A DNA stretch of 49,465 bases, from assembly GCF_005503015.1 (NCBI RefSeq), contig NZ_SCOL01000009.1, positions 1 to 49,465 of the forward strand, given 5' to 3'. Position 1 is the first letter of the stretch; each line of letters opens with the position of its first letter. The stretch comes from Bacillus sp. E(2018) (GTDB lineage: Bacteria > Bacillota > Bacilli > Bacillales > Fictibacillaceae). Both the position numbers and the translations under genes were made by a program. Under the pieces are notes generated by a model. The model saw only the letters and a list, made by a program, of their open reading frames with translations. It had not been told where the DNA came from and ran no database searches. This document shows, in pieces, positions 17,399 through 25,269 of this stretch.

Positions 17399-18656
17399 AC
17401 GTGCCACCTGCCTTCAGCGATTCGTTAAAGTCAGAGCCCATAATCGGTGTTACAGGAACACCGAACTGTCTGATTCGAGAGAGATACGTGAGTTCTTGAC
17501 TCTTTAGTTTAGAATCAAGCGCTAAGTAAAAGAAAATCACGTTCGTTTGCTGTCTCGATGCGATGAGCTCGAGCGTTTTCATCGTGTATTCTGAAAGGTT
17601 CGGCGAAATAATAAGAGCCGTCTTTCCTTCCATATAGCCTGCCATGTATTCTTGTTTCAATCGTTCTTCAAATGGCGGCTTCACGTCTGACTTCACTTTT
17701 GCAAGTTCGTGAAGAATCCGCCACTCTTGCTCCACCCCTATGTTCATCGGGATTTCTTTTCCGGATAACGGATGATAGCCGATCGAACCCCCCTTTGAGA
17801 TCGCATAGTGGACGATCGATGCCGCAAGCGATACGCCGCGTTCAAATAGCCAATCCTGCGTGCCGTAGCTTTTTTCACAATGATCAAGTACGATCACAAA
17901 ATCATCATTACGCTGCTGTTCAAACACTTTGGTTAATAACTTGTTCGACCTGGCACTCGCTTTCCAGTGCAGCCAGTTCATCCGGTCGCCGGCCACATAA
18001 TCACGAACACTAACGGTTGATGTGTAGTCAGTAAAAGAACGCTTCCCGACTTTTTTCATACCGGATTGAAGCATCTTTCCTGCTTCCCACCGCTCGATAT
18101 CCTGGTACTGCGGGTACACAAAGATCTGTTCTTGTACGGAGACACTCGTACTTTTTAAAACAAAGCCAAAGATATCTCCTGTACTGATTTGAATCTGATC
18201 AAATTTAAATAACCCACGAGGTGCAGGGTTGATCGTATACGAATATTCTAGGTTTTTGCGGAACAACGGAAACAGCAGAATACGAGACTGGATCTGATGC
18301 GTATTGCCCTCGTATCGCGTTTCACGAAGCAGCACCTCTGGCAGCACATCCTCAACGACCACGTAGAAAAGCGGAAAGTTGCTGCGTCGTTTGATGACAA
18401 TTGTCACTTCTATTTCTTCGCCTGCCATCAGCTTGTTTTTCGAGATATATCGCTCCACTTTCAACCGTTGTATCGGATAAAAAGCCATCGTAATGGAATA
18501 AAGTACGAGCGGAAGTACACTGTAAAACAGAAACCAGCTTACGAATCCTCCCTGAAACATGGCAAAAGAGAACGTAACAAGTAGTAAGAAGATGATTCCT
18601 GAAAACCCAATCGGTGTTTTATACCGCTCCCGAAATTTATGAAGAAACGCCTTCAT
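17385..18656 (-). CDS. yeaD: DUF58 domain membrane protein (YeaD type)
   Basis: This 423-residue protein has two N-terminal membrane segments (about residues 15-60) and a cytoplasmic C-terminal DUF58 domain. The family signature is VRDYVAGDRMNWLHWKASARSNKLLTK (residues about 215-245 in two blocks), followed by the vWA-like start DFVIVLDHCEK. Proteins of this type work with MoxR ATPases encoded next to them, and yeaC precedes it with a one-base TAATG overlap. The substrate of the pair is unknown. Confidence 0.93.
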   Translation of the reverse strand: MKAFLHKFRERYKTPIGFSGIIFLLLVTFSFAMFQGGFVSWFLFYSVLPLVLYSITMAFYPIQRLKVERYISKNKLMAGEEIEVTIVIKRRSNFPLFYVVVEDVLPEVLLRETRYEGNTHQIQSRILLFPLFRKNLEYSYTINPAPRGLFKFDQIQISTGDIFGFVLKSTSVSVQEQIFVYPQYQDIERWEAGKMLQSGMKKVGKRSFTDYTSTVSVRDYVAGDRMNWLHWKASARSNKLLTKVFEQQRNDDFVIVLDHCEKSYGTQDWLFERGVSLAASIVHYAISKGGSIGYHPLSGKEIPMNIGVEQEWRILHELAKVKSDVKPPFEERLKQEYMAGYMEGKTALIISPNLSEYTMKTLELIASRQQTNVIFFYLALDSKLKSQELTYLSRIRQFGVPVTPIMGSDFNESLKAGGTYASI

Positions 18657-19630
18657 TATGCATGCTGTTCCTTATGAATAGGTGCAGGCACGCGGGCCAA
18701 AAGCTCATTGATTACTTCTTCAGCTGAGATCCCTTCAAAGCGGGCTTCAGGTTTTAATAGCACACGGTGAACAAGAACATACGGTGCTAAGTATTTCACA
18801 TCATCAGGGATAACAAAATCACGGTTCATGAGCAATGCAAAAGCCTGTGCTGCTTTTAATAAAGCGAGCGAGCCACGCGGACTAACGCCTAGCGCAATGG
18901 ATTTATGATTACGTGTACGATTGATCAGATCGACGATATATCGCTTGATCGAATCTGATACATAGATGTTCTTAACGGCTTTTTTCAGTTCTGAGATCTC
19001 TTCAGGTGAGATGGCTGGTTTAAGGAGGTGGATCGGGTGTTCGTTTCCAATCACGTTCAATACATTAAACTCTTCCTCTGGAGTCGGATACCCCATGGTC
19101 AGCTTCATTAAGAAACGATCAAGCTGTGCTTCGGGAAGTGGATATGTCCCTTCGTACTCGATCGGGTTTTGGGTGGCCATAACTAAGAACGGATCGGGCA
19201 ATATATGTGTCTGCCCATCTACGGTCATGCTCATTTCTTCCATTGATTCAAGAAGTGCAGATTGCGTCTTTGGTGAAGTACGGTTGATCTCATCAGCAAG
19301 GATGATGTTTCCTACAAGAGGACCTGGTCTAAATTCAAAACTCATATCTTTTTGGTTATATATCGATACCCCCGTCATATCAGACGGCAATAAATCAGGT
19401 GTGAACTGGATGCGGTTAAAGGTTAGTCCCAGAGATTTTGCGATGGATCGCACCATCATCGTCTTCCCTACTCCTGGTACGTCTTCAAGTAAAACATGTC
19501 CCCCTGCTAATAACGAAACAAGTGTTAACTCTGTAACCTTTTTCTTACCTACCATAACTTTTTCTACGTTTGCGATAACCTCTCTAAGCTGAGGATGATA
19601 TTCAAATGTCTTTTCATTTCTAGCGTTCAT
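18656..19630 (-). CDS. yeaC: MoxR-family AAA+ ATPase (YeaC type)
   Basis: This 324-residue AAA+ ATPase is of the MoxR family. Walker A is DVPGVGKT (residues 50-57), Walker B is IILADEINRTSP, sensor 1 is FLVMATQNPIEYEGTYPLPEAQ and the arginine-finger region is LDRFLMKL. These ATPases remodel or insert cofactors into vWA/DUF58 partner proteins. Here the partner is the next gene, yeaD. The ATG follows GAGGGGAG by six bases. It is first in a three-gene operon with overlapping stops and starts. Confidence 0.95.
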   Translation of the reverse strand: MNARNEKTFEYHPQLREVIANVEKVMVGKKKVTELTLVSLLAGGHVLLEDVPGVGKTMMVRSIAKSLGLTFNRIQFTPDLLPSDMTGVSIYNQKDMSFEFRPGPLVGNIILADEINRTSPKTQSALLESMEEMSMTVDGQTHILPDPFLVMATQNPIEYEGTYPLPEAQLDRFLMKLTMGYPTPEEEFNVLNVIGNEHPIHLLKPAISPEEISELKKAVKNIYVSDSIKRYIVDLINRTRNHKSIALGVSPRGSLALLKAAQAFALLMNRDFVIPDDVKYLAPYVLVHRVLLKPEARFEGISAEEVINELLARVPAPIHKEQHA

Positions 19631-19761
19631 GATAGACTCCCCTCTAACATTTCTGTCTCTACATTATTTAATTTTTTCTTTCCTTTAAATATTCTCATCA
19701 CACAGACGATATTCCTTGTTTTTTTACAAAAAAAGAGAAGATTCGATACAAGTGAACAAAT

Positions 19762-19789
19762 AAAAAAAGATGCACTCTATACAGTGCAC
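19762..19789 (-). terminator. terminator downstream of the MerR-type gene
   Basis: On the minus strand TGCACT pairs with AGTGCA around a six-base loop and is followed by CTTTTTTTATT. It lies about 230 bases past the stop of the gene at 20018, the nearest upstream gene on that strand. Confidence 0.65.
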
Positions 19790-19941
19790 CGTAATCGTTC
19801 TTTCTAAATATTGTTTTGCGTTCTTAAACTCTAATTTCCCAAGCTTAATAAGCATGCTGTTTTTGTAGATATTTCTCGGGAAATTGTAGAAATATGACGA
19901 TTGAATGTTGAGGATTGTATCTTGTATCATTATAAAATCCA

Positions 19942-19956
19942 TATCGGGTCACGATA
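19942..19956. promoter_or_regulatory. palindrome TATCG-N5-CGATA, site 1
   Basis: A perfect inverted repeat with spacer GGTCA; the arms extend by one more matched base on each side. It is downstream of the MerR-type gene and has the same arms and spacer length as sites 2 and 3. Confidence 0.65.
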
Positions 19957-19993
19957 TATCTATGTTAAATAATAGCTCCGTAAGGGTTGACCG

Positions 19994-20008
19994 TATCGCC
20001 CCCCGATA
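19994..20008. promoter_or_regulatory. palindrome TATCG-N5-CGATA, site 2
   Basis: A perfect inverted repeat with a CCCCC spacer, ten bases past the stop codon of the MerR-type gene on the minus strand. Same arms and spacer length as sites 1 and 3. Confidence 0.65.
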
Positions 20009-20017
20009 TACACAAGC

Positions 20018-20728
20018 TTACTTTCTAAATAAAGAAAGAATCGCTTCCCATTTGCTTTTCGGCCGGCTTTGAACTACGATTTCAAGTCGTCTATTGAAAT
20101 CGTTCTGCAGACGCCATTCCTTGACTTGTTCTTCTCTTAGCTTTTGAATTTCCTGTTGCAGAATTTCACTTTTCTCTTTTTCCTGTTCTAGCAATACTTC
20201 GTATTGTTCTTTCTGTTGGTTGGTCAGCTTCTCAATCTTAGCGTTTGTTTTCTGAGCTGCGTTTCCTACATTAGCACTGATGGCGTGATGATCTTGCTGA
20301 AGCCTCGATACGGTTACTTTAAGCTCTGACATATCGTTTGTCAGCTGAGCATTCATCTCGCGTGTCGCTGCTAATTCATTCGCTAGCATCATTAATACTT
20401 CTCGTAATTGGTTCGGGTCTTGTGGAAGGTTCTCATATGTATCGGGTAGCGCTACGTCCGTTTGAACTGTTTCTTTCAGTCTTTCTTTTTGTTGTAGCAC
20501 AATATCTTTAGCTGTATCGTCTAAAGGCTTGTCTGTATCGCGTAGCGCTATGAGCGATTCGATATCAGATTGAACAAAGATACGGCGATCTCCATCCTTT
20601 AAAAACTCGTATCCATTTCGTTCTAAAATTTGTCCATACTTTCGAACAGTAGGTGTTGCGATCCCTACTTCTTCTGCAACTTCCTTGGAGGAGAAAGCTC
20701 GTTCATTCGGTTGTATATCACGTCGCAT
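20018..20728 (-). CDS. MerR-type HTH coiled-coil DNA-binding protein (RacA/DUF3967-like)
   Basis: This 236-residue protein has an N-terminal MerR-like helix-turn-helix (about residues 11-62: AFSSKEVAEEVGIATPTVRK, then DGDRRIFVQSDIE). A long coiled coil runs over residues about 95-205, and a short basic, aromatic C terminus (KSKWEAILSLFRK) could be an amphipathic membrane-contacting helix. The layout is that of RacA and of plasmid/phage DUF3967 proteins, which bind DNA and bridge it to another structure. It lacks the ligand domain of a normal MerR regulator. GGAGG lies six bases before the ATG. Three perfect TATCG-N5-CGATA sites flank it and two near-matches lie inside it, so DNA anchoring or autorepression is likely. 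The identity of its target is inferred. Confidence 0.8.
   Translation of the reverse strand: MRRDIQPNERAFSSKEVAEEVGIATPTVRKYGQILERNGYEFLKDGDRRIFVQSDIESLIALRDTDKPLDDTAKDIVLQQKERLKETVQTDVALPDTYENLPQDPNQLREVLMMLANELAATREMNAQLTNDMSELKVTVSRLQQDHHAISANVGNAAQKTNAKIEKLTNQQKEQYEVLLEQEKEKSEILQQEIQKLREEQVKEWRLQNDFNRRLEIVVQSRPKSKWEAILSLFRK
20440..20454. promoter_or_regulatory. near-match palindrome TATCG-N5-CGCTA inside the MerR-type gene
   Basis: TATCG, spacer GGTAG, CGCTA: one mismatch from the three perfect sites. A second near-match is at 20536-20550. Both could simply reflect coding constraint. Confidence 0.4.
20536..20550. promoter_or_regulatory. near-match palindrome TATCG-N5-CGCTA inside the MerR-type gene
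   Basis: TATCG, spacer CGTAG, CGCTA: one mismatch from the perfect sites and the same variant as at 20440-20454. Confidence 0.4.
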
Positions 20729-20760
20729 ATCGGGCCTCCTTCATTTCTCTTCATCTATTC

Positions 20761-20779
20761 CTTATATCGCCATGCGATA
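20761..20779 (-). promoter_or_regulatory. probable operator/-10 overlap upstream of the MerR-type gene (site 3)
   Basis: The perfect palindrome TATCG-N5-CGATA (20765-20779, extended to six-base arms with a CAT centre) overlaps by two bases a minus-strand TATAAG -10-like box (20761-20766). It lies 37 bases before the start codon, where a bound protein would block transcription. The -35 box is not clear. Confidence 0.6.
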
Positions 20780-21031
20780 CATATCGTTAAATTCTTCTAC
20801 TATAGGCATTCGCAATGAACTGTACCAATACGTCTATGCTCTACTAAATAGATTTCGGCAAATGTATCGATCTCCCCTTCTTTCCTTTTGAGAAACTCAC
20901 TCATTCCACTAGTTTATTTTTCTATTTTTTCACCCTACCCAGAAAATAGCTGTTTTCTAAAAGAATAAGGACATATATAATGAAAAAGTGCAATTATTTT
21001 TACATTTATTTTTTATGAGAGAGGTTATGTA
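20780..21031. other. divergent intergenic region
   Basis: This region separates the MerR-type gene (minus) from the ECF S gene (plus). On the plus strand a TATAAT box is at 20976-20981, 50 bases before the ECF start, but its -35 is poor. A small hairpin AGAAAA-N6-TTTTCT (20941-20958) followed by an A-rich stretch slightly resembles a preQ1 riboswitch, but the conserved core does not match. Confidence 0.45.
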
Positions 21032-21556
21032 ATGAATACTACTTATTCATCGATACAATCTACTAAAACAAGAATGATAGTCATCAGCGCACTATTCGTG
21101 GCACTTACTCTTGTTGCAACGATGTTCATTAACATCAAGCTTCCGATCGCAGGAAACGGTGGTCTTATCCACTTAGGAAACATTCCTCTATTCGTAGCCG
21201 CTTTTGTTTTCGGCAGAAGAACTGGTGCTATTGCGGGTGCTTTCGGGATGGGCTTATTTGATCTTCTATCCGGTTACACAATTTGGGCTCCATTCACATT
21301 TATCATCGTTGGAGCAATGGGCTATGTAGCGGGCGTTATAGCGGAAAAAGTGCCAGGTAAACGTGTGATTGTTTATTCCATGGCAGTTGTCGTTGCTATG
21401 CTTATTAAAGTGGTAGGCTATTATTTTGCAGAAGTTGTGCTTTACAGCAACTGGATCGTACCATTTGGATCCATTCCAGGAAATGTTCTGCAAGTTGGAT
21501 TTGCTGGACTTGTCGTGGTTCCACTCGTAGCACGTATTAAGAAAAGAATTCTTTAG
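21032..21556 (+). CDS. ECF transporter S component
   Basis: This 174-residue protein has about six membrane segments. It is the substrate-binding S component of an energy-coupling-factor vitamin transporter. The segments GNGGLIHLGNIPLF and FGRRTGAIAGAFGMGLFDLLSGY are typical of the riboflavin/HMP-type S family. S components work with a shared EcfA/EcfT module encoded elsewhere. The vitamin cannot be named from the sequence; no adjacent biosynthetic gene or clear riboswitch helps. AGAGAGG lies seven bases before the ATG, and a terminator follows. Confidence 0.88.
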   Translation: MNTTYSSIQSTKTRMIVISALFVALTLVATMFINIKLPIAGNGGLIHLGNIPLFVAAFVFGRRTGAIAGAFGMGLFDLLSGYTIWAPFTFIIVGAMGYVAGVIAEKVPGKRVIVYSMAVVVAMLIKVVGYYFAEVVLYSNWIVPFGSIPGNVLQVGFAGLVVVPLVARIKKRIL

Positions 21557-21564
21557 TAATAGAG

Positions 21565-21610
21565 ACCCTGTATCGTATTGGCTTAACCGCTATGCGATAT
21601 GGGGTTTTTT
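21565..21610 (+). terminator. terminator after the ECF S gene
   Basis: ACCCTGTATCG pairs (two G-T wobbles) with CGATATGGGGT, followed by TTTTTT, just after the stop. The stem again contains TATCG and CGATA, here with a 19-base loop. Confidence 0.8.
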
Positions 21611-21685
21611 ATGTTTACGAAGTCCCCTGAAACTTTTTAAGAATACAAAGCGACTTACTATAAAATGGATATCAGAGGTGTGAAT

Positions 21686-22093
21686 ATGAAGAAATCATTA
21701 CTTAGACTGTCTTTTATTACGTTTAGTATCTTGATTGCTGGGTGTAGCGTTTATTCGGAAAGTAAAGAGACCGCTCCAAACCTAATTACGCAGGATACAA
21801 AAGAGACACTTATCGTTACAGGTGAAGTGAATAAGACTTTCCCCAATGACAAGGCCGTTAAAATTGCTAGGGATGCGGTACAGTCTGCTGAAAGAATATC
21901 AGGAATCTTAAATGTGTCGAAAAATAATTTAGAAATGACTCTTGTTGATTCAAATGGTAATAAGGAGAACTATTTACTTTGGTTACGAAAAGAAAGTGAT
22001 AGTGGCATGATCATGAATGCCGACGATACACATACGGGATATACCCTAAAGCAACTTGACGTTGTTAAATTAAAAAAACTGTTAAACTTCTAA
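21686..22093 (+). CDS. small lipoprotein (YhfM-like)
   Basis: This 135-residue predicted lipoprotein has MKKSLLRLSFITFS and the lipobox LIAGC. The mature part is mostly beta and Lys/Asp-rich, with GNKENYLLWLRKESDSGM and DDTHTGYTLKQ near the end, a pattern I associate with small secreted Bacillus proteins such as YhfM. The start is the ATG five bases after AGAGGTG, seven codons inside the longest frame. Function unknown. Confidence 0.75.
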   Translation: MKKSLLRLSFITFSILIAGCSVYSESKETAPNLITQDTKETLIVTGEVNKTFPNDKAVKIARDAVQSAERISGILNVSKNNLEMTLVDSNGNKENYLLWLRKESDSGMIMNADDTHTGYTLKQLDVVKLKKLLNF

Positions 22094-22231
22094 GGCAATC
22101 ACTCTATTTACAAACACAAACTTCACCATCACACTTCACTCCTTCTGAATGTTAAAATAAAGAATACTTCCCTGTTAGACATATAGAGAGTGTCGACTTA
22201 AAATCGAAGCAATTTAGGAGTGTATACAAGC

Positions 22232-23413
22232 ATGAATAAAAAAGATATCGCTCAAATACGAAAACAATTCAAGAAAGAGAACGATCTACTGAAGATCTCC
22301 AGCATTTTTAATGTGTATATTACGAAAGAATCCAGTGAGATCTATCATCACGTGAGTCAGCCTTTTGAGATGCTAGATGCTGAACAACAGGAGCTCTTCT
22401 TTAATAACTTTAAAAAATTGCTTGGTGGAAATCTCGATGAAAAGTTATTTGAATTAAAGTTTAATAGAAATGCTGAACACAATAGCCAGCTTATTCTGCA
22501 CCAAGGCCTACTTGCAAGCGATACAGAAGACTGGAAAGAGCGAATGCTTCAAATGGTAGGGAAAATGCTCTTAAACCGACAATACGAAAAGGATATCGTG
22601 ATTACCTTTATTAAGGGAGAATACTATAAGCCGACGAAGCGCAAAAATGATGAGGCTGAGATTAGTGAACGTGATGCTGTCTATTCCTTCCCCTTTATTT
22701 TGTGCAGCATAAACAATACACAAGAACCGAAGAAAGAACTGCTCTTTGATTATGTGGAAAAAGAGTTCAAGTATAATTTCGTGGTCGATCCGATCATTAA
22801 CCTGAACGCACCGATCGGAGGATTTCTCTTCCCTTGTTTCAGTGATAATGCCGCAGATGTGAACCACATCCTGTATTCAGCAGGTAAAGTTCATGAGCCT
22901 GATTATGAGTTCATCGTGGACGTTTTAAATGGCGAAGAAATTATGACGGCAAAAGACGATAAGATTGTGTTTGAAGAAATTATCAAAGACGTAACACAAG
23001 ATCAGTTGAACACGTCTACCCTCTCCAATGTGTATGAAGAAATCAACCGAATGATCGAAGAGAACGAGGAGGAAGAGCATCCACGACTAGACTCCAAGGA
23101 CGTTGAGCGGGTTTTAAAAGCAAGCGGTGTTGAAGATATCAGTGTGGAGAAAGTGGAATCCGCTTTCCAAAAAGTGATTGATGATGATAAATATGAAATA
23201 AAAGCGAGTAGTGTTGTACCGAAATACAACTCGAAGTCGATTAAGATCGATACGAAGGTAGCTAAAATCTCGATTAGTCCACAAGATTTAAGGTATGTGA
23301 AGCAAGTACAGCTAAGCGGTAAACGTTACCTCATGATTGAAGTTGAGGAAGACACGGTTATTGAAGGATTTACGATGATTCCTGAGGCTTTTGGGGAGAA
23401 GATTGAAAAATAG
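22232..23413 (+). CDS. DUF4317 family protein
   Basis: This 393-residue protein begins MNKKDIAQIRKQFKKENDLL, the opening of DUF4317 proteins, which are common in Firmicutes and have no known function. It has no signal peptide or membrane segment. The sequence is acidic, with a Glu-rich stretch EENEEEEHPRL around residue 285 and a helical region after it. The ATG follows AGGAG by eleven bases; the longest frame opens four codons earlier at GTG, which would leave no room for the ribosome site. Confidence 0.85.
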   Translation: MNKKDIAQIRKQFKKENDLLKISSIFNVYITKESSEIYHHVSQPFEMLDAEQQELFFNNFKKLLGGNLDEKLFELKFNRNAEHNSQLILHQGLLASDTEDWKERMLQMVGKMLLNRQYEKDIVITFIKGEYYKPTKRKNDEAEISERDAVYSFPFILCSINNTQEPKKELLFDYVEKEFKYNFVVDPIINLNAPIGGFLFPCFSDNAADVNHILYSAGKVHEPDYEFIVDVLNGEEIMTAKDDKIVFEEIIKDVTQDQLNTSTLSNVYEEINRMIEENEEEEHPRLDSKDVERVLKASGVEDISVEKVESAFQKVIDDDKYEIKASSVVPKYNSKSIKIDTKVAKISISPQDLRYVKQVQLSGKRYLMIEVEEDTVIEGFTMIPEAFGEKIEK

Positions 23414-23429
23414 TTAACTACAACTACAT

Positions 23430-23464
23430 AATGGAAGCCCTTCTCTTAGAGAATGACTTCCATT
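23430..23464. terminator. hairpin after the DUF4317 gene
   Basis: AATGGAAG pairs with CTTCCATT and encloses a second stem TTCTC/GAATG. The following T run is weak, so termination is only possible. Confidence 0.4.
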
Positions 23465-23602
23465 GTGTATAATTTATGAAATTCTAATGTAAGTATTTAT
23501 CTAAACCAATTCAGAACGCCTAGTAAGAAAGTTGGCTAAGCTTTAATTGATGTGTAGATTCTAAGATTAAAATTCCGTCTATCTATGCTCCCGAATTCCT
23601 CC

Positions 23603-23992
23603 TTAATTTTCTTTCATGTTGCTTTCAACCTTCTTACGCAGCTTTTTTCCTTCTTCTGAATCATAACCTCCGTACATAACCTTCTCAATAAAGTTACGAT
23701 TAAAAAACACATTGTAATCGGGAGAAATATTACCTTCTGGGTATGGAACTGCAATGTAATCAAATTGTTTTCCTGTACTTACTTGAATTTGATTATAGCC
23801 ATAAATCATGACGCTTTTCTTCATCTGCTTTAACTTTACGACTGTGCCAATGGGCAGAGGCTTGGATTTATCAAGCTTTTCTTTTTCAGAGCTATTTTCT
23901 TTCGCATTCGTACATCCTACTAAAAGTAAAATAAGTATAAAGATTATTGCTAGTTTGCCTTTATTTTCATTTCGTAATATTTTCATTTTCAT
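23603..23992 (-). CDS. DUF4176 lipoprotein
   Basis: This 129-residue protein has a lipoprotein signal (LILLLVGC) and a full DUF4176 domain: LPIGTVVKLKQMKKSVMIYG, then FDYIAVPYPEGNIS, FFNRNFIEKVMYGGYDSEE. DUF4176 proteins are often encoded with type VII secretion (LXG toxin) genes in Firmicutes, where their role is unclear. No such toxin is visible here. A decayed second copy lies directly upstream (24014-24252). AAGGA lies close to the first ATG and about nine bases from the second, so the start may be two codons later. Confidence 0.82.
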   Translation of the reverse strand: MKMKILRNENKGKLAIIFILILLLVGCTNAKENSSEKEKLDKSKPLPIGTVVKLKQMKKSVMIYGYNQIQVSTGKQFDYIAVPYPEGNISPDYNVFFNRNFIEKVMYGGYDSEEGKKLRKKVESNMKEN

Positions 23993-24013
23993 GATTCCTT
24001 CTCAATTTTTTAT

Positions 24014-24252
24014 TTAAAGCTCAACCTTTTCCCTCATGTCAGCTTCTTGCGGTATTTGATAGCCAGGTAGATTCACGTCTTCAATCCAATTTCTATTAAG
24101 AAAACATTGAATTTCTCTGAGATATTACCCTTGGGATAAAGAACAGCAATGTAATCAAATAACTTGTTGGTTTTGGTTTAAATTTGGTTTCTCACATAAA
24201 ACATAAGCAACTTTTAAAATTTTTTCTTTTGATACTGCCCCAATAGGCAACA
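24014..24252 (-). pseudogene. DUF4176 pseudogene (frameshifted paralogue)
   Basis: Read on the minus strand in three frames, this stretch spells the DUF4176 domain: LLPIGAVSKEKILKV in one frame, FDYIAVLYPKGNISEKFNVF in a second, and LNRNWIEDVNLPGYQ to a stop at 24014 in a third. It aligns with the intact gene at 23603-23992 (FDYIAVPYPEGNIS; FNRNFIEKVMYGGY). At least two frameshifts and one internal stop (after VRNQI) break it. It has no signal peptide of its own. Confidence 0.88.
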
Positions 24253-24257
24253 ATGTT

Positions 24258-24500
24258 TTATTTAAATCCACCCTCTTTTTTAAGAATGGCACGAATAAAT
24301 AAAGCAATTGCACAGGAACCATATACCATCAGCATCATAATAGTCAGTGGTCCTTTCGCTTTAGAAAGAGTATTTTGGGGACCTTCTCCAAAAATGATAG
24401 AAGAAAATAAAAACGTTCCGCCTATCCCCATAAAGATGGCATAGAATATTAATCCAAAACTTAACGCCTTCTTAAAATCCCCTTTATTTGTAGGTACCAA
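24258..24500 (-). CDS. small two-TM protein
   Basis: This is a protein of about 80 residues with two membrane segments (about residues 12-33 and 44-66). I place the start at a TTG eight bases after GGAGG; the longest frame begins upstream of that site and cannot be right. Its end abuts the DUF4176 pseudogene, so it was probably part of the same operon. No family is recognised. Confidence 0.6.
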   Translation of the reverse strand: MVPTNKGDFKKALSFGLIFYAIFMGIGGTFLFSSIIFGEGPQNTLSKAKGPLTIMMLMVYGSCAIALFIRAILKKEGGFK

Positions 24501-24527
24501 TGCTAAATCCTCCAATTATTCTTATGT

Positions 24528-24873
24528 TCACTTGTCTTTTTTTCTCTTCAAGCCCAAATTTACTCCTACCCCAATTCCACGTGCAGCATATAAGCTATAG
24601 AACTCAGTATGTACTAATACCCCTTTGATATGGAAAAATAAACCTTTTTAGTGGAGCGAAATTACTGGAAGTTATTAAAAAATTGTTTGTTTATATGAGA
24701 GGGATACATAGACGGTTAAATTACTTTGCCCATTCTTACTGTTGATGAGGTGCACGTCTACATTGCTGTAGATCATGCTGGTTCAGACTACTTTTTGGTA
24801 AATATGGCTCGATACAATATGAACATTTGTTGCCATAAATGCATTTATCGCTTCAATAATATCTTCAAGCCTT
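24528..24873 (-). pseudogene. remains of one or two unidentified genes
   Basis: On the minus strand, coding-like segments appear in broken frames. RLEDIIEAINAFMATNVHI is followed by a stop and then DVHLINSKNGQSNLTVYVSL (24873 down to about 24680). Further on, VLVHTEFYSLYAARGIGVG continues to KRKKDK and a stop at 24528. They precede the DUF4176 relic and may be debris of the same operon. I cannot name the parent genes. Confidence 0.45.
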
Positions 24874-24898
24874 TATTTAAATTTTAGATGATACAAAA

Positions 24899-24939
24899 TA
24901 AAAAAGCTTCTCATAAGTTTTATCAACTTATGAGAAGCT
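24899..24939 (-). terminator. strong hairpin left of the island; possible original groEL terminator
   Basis: A perfect 15-bp stem (AGCTTCTCATAAGTT and its complement) with a five-base loop is followed on the minus strand by TTTTTTATTT. It lies 90 bases from the left repeat of the island, the same arrangement as the terminator 76 bases from the groEL end at 33022-33068. Both share the CTTCTCA/TGAGAAG arms. Confidence 0.8.
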
Positions 24940-25028
24940 ACCGGTAAATCCTTTATGTCAGCAAAATGCTAGCTAGCATTCCACCTTCTTTAAACTCACA
25001 AACCCACTTGGGTTTTGTGGGCGTTATT

Positions 25029-25042
25029 ACATCATGCCGCCC
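25029..25042. repeat. attachment-site repeat, left
   Basis: Fourteen bases, ACATCATGCCGCCC, identical to 33144-33157, the last codons and stop of groEL. On the minus strand it continues as GGCATGATGTAATAA, a groEL-like ending with a different stop codon, as expected of the displaced 3' end. Confidence 0.8.
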
Positions 25043-25059
25043 CTATGGTGAGAGTGTGT

Positions 25060-25134
25060 AACATCTTTAACATGGTGTGAAGACAGTGCGATATAACAAG
25101 GGTTTGCTAAATTTTGTATGCAACATCTTTAACA
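25060..25134 (+). repeat. 13-bp direct repeats at the left end of the island
   Basis: AACATCTTTAACA occurs at 25060-25072 and 25122-25134, 62 bases apart, just inside the left attachment repeat. Together with the TTGCTAAC motifs further in, they are candidates for protein-binding arm sites. Confidence 0.55.
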
Positions 25135-25161
25135 GGGTTTTATCTTTTTTCACTGGATTGC

Positions 25162-25183
25162 GTTAGCAAAATGTTAGCAATTT
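25162..25183 (-). repeat. TTGCTAAC tandem motif, left end
   Basis: On the minus strand TTGCTAACATTTTGCTAAC. The right end of the island has TTGCTAACAAAATGCTAAC on the same strand (about 33079-33099). Confidence 0.55.
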
Positions 25184-25269
25184 CAAGCTCAGATGGAAAT
25201 AGATATTTATGCTTCAGATATTTTGAGTATGTATATGCCTTGTAATGTTTTAGTTTTTTGAGTGTTTTG

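Larger units (their letters stand above)
19631..20017. other. gene-free stretch with terminator and two palindromes
   Basis: These 387 bases lie between yeaC and the MerR-type gene. They hold the yeaC promoter region, a minus-strand terminator (19762-19789) and two TATCG-N5-CGATA palindromes. A 72-codon open frame here (19724-19942, minus) has no convincing ribosome binding site and contains the terminator, so I do not call it a gene. Confidence 0.6.

Noticed and set aside
18966..19592. 208-codon open frame opposite yeaC
   Set aside because: Antisense shadow of the MoxR ATPase gene; no domain and no ribosome binding site.
20941..20981. Possible preQ1 riboswitch upstream of the ECF S gene
   Set aside because: There is a small hairpin and an A-rich tail, but the loop and tail do not match the conserved preQ1-I bases and no pseudoknot pairing is evident.
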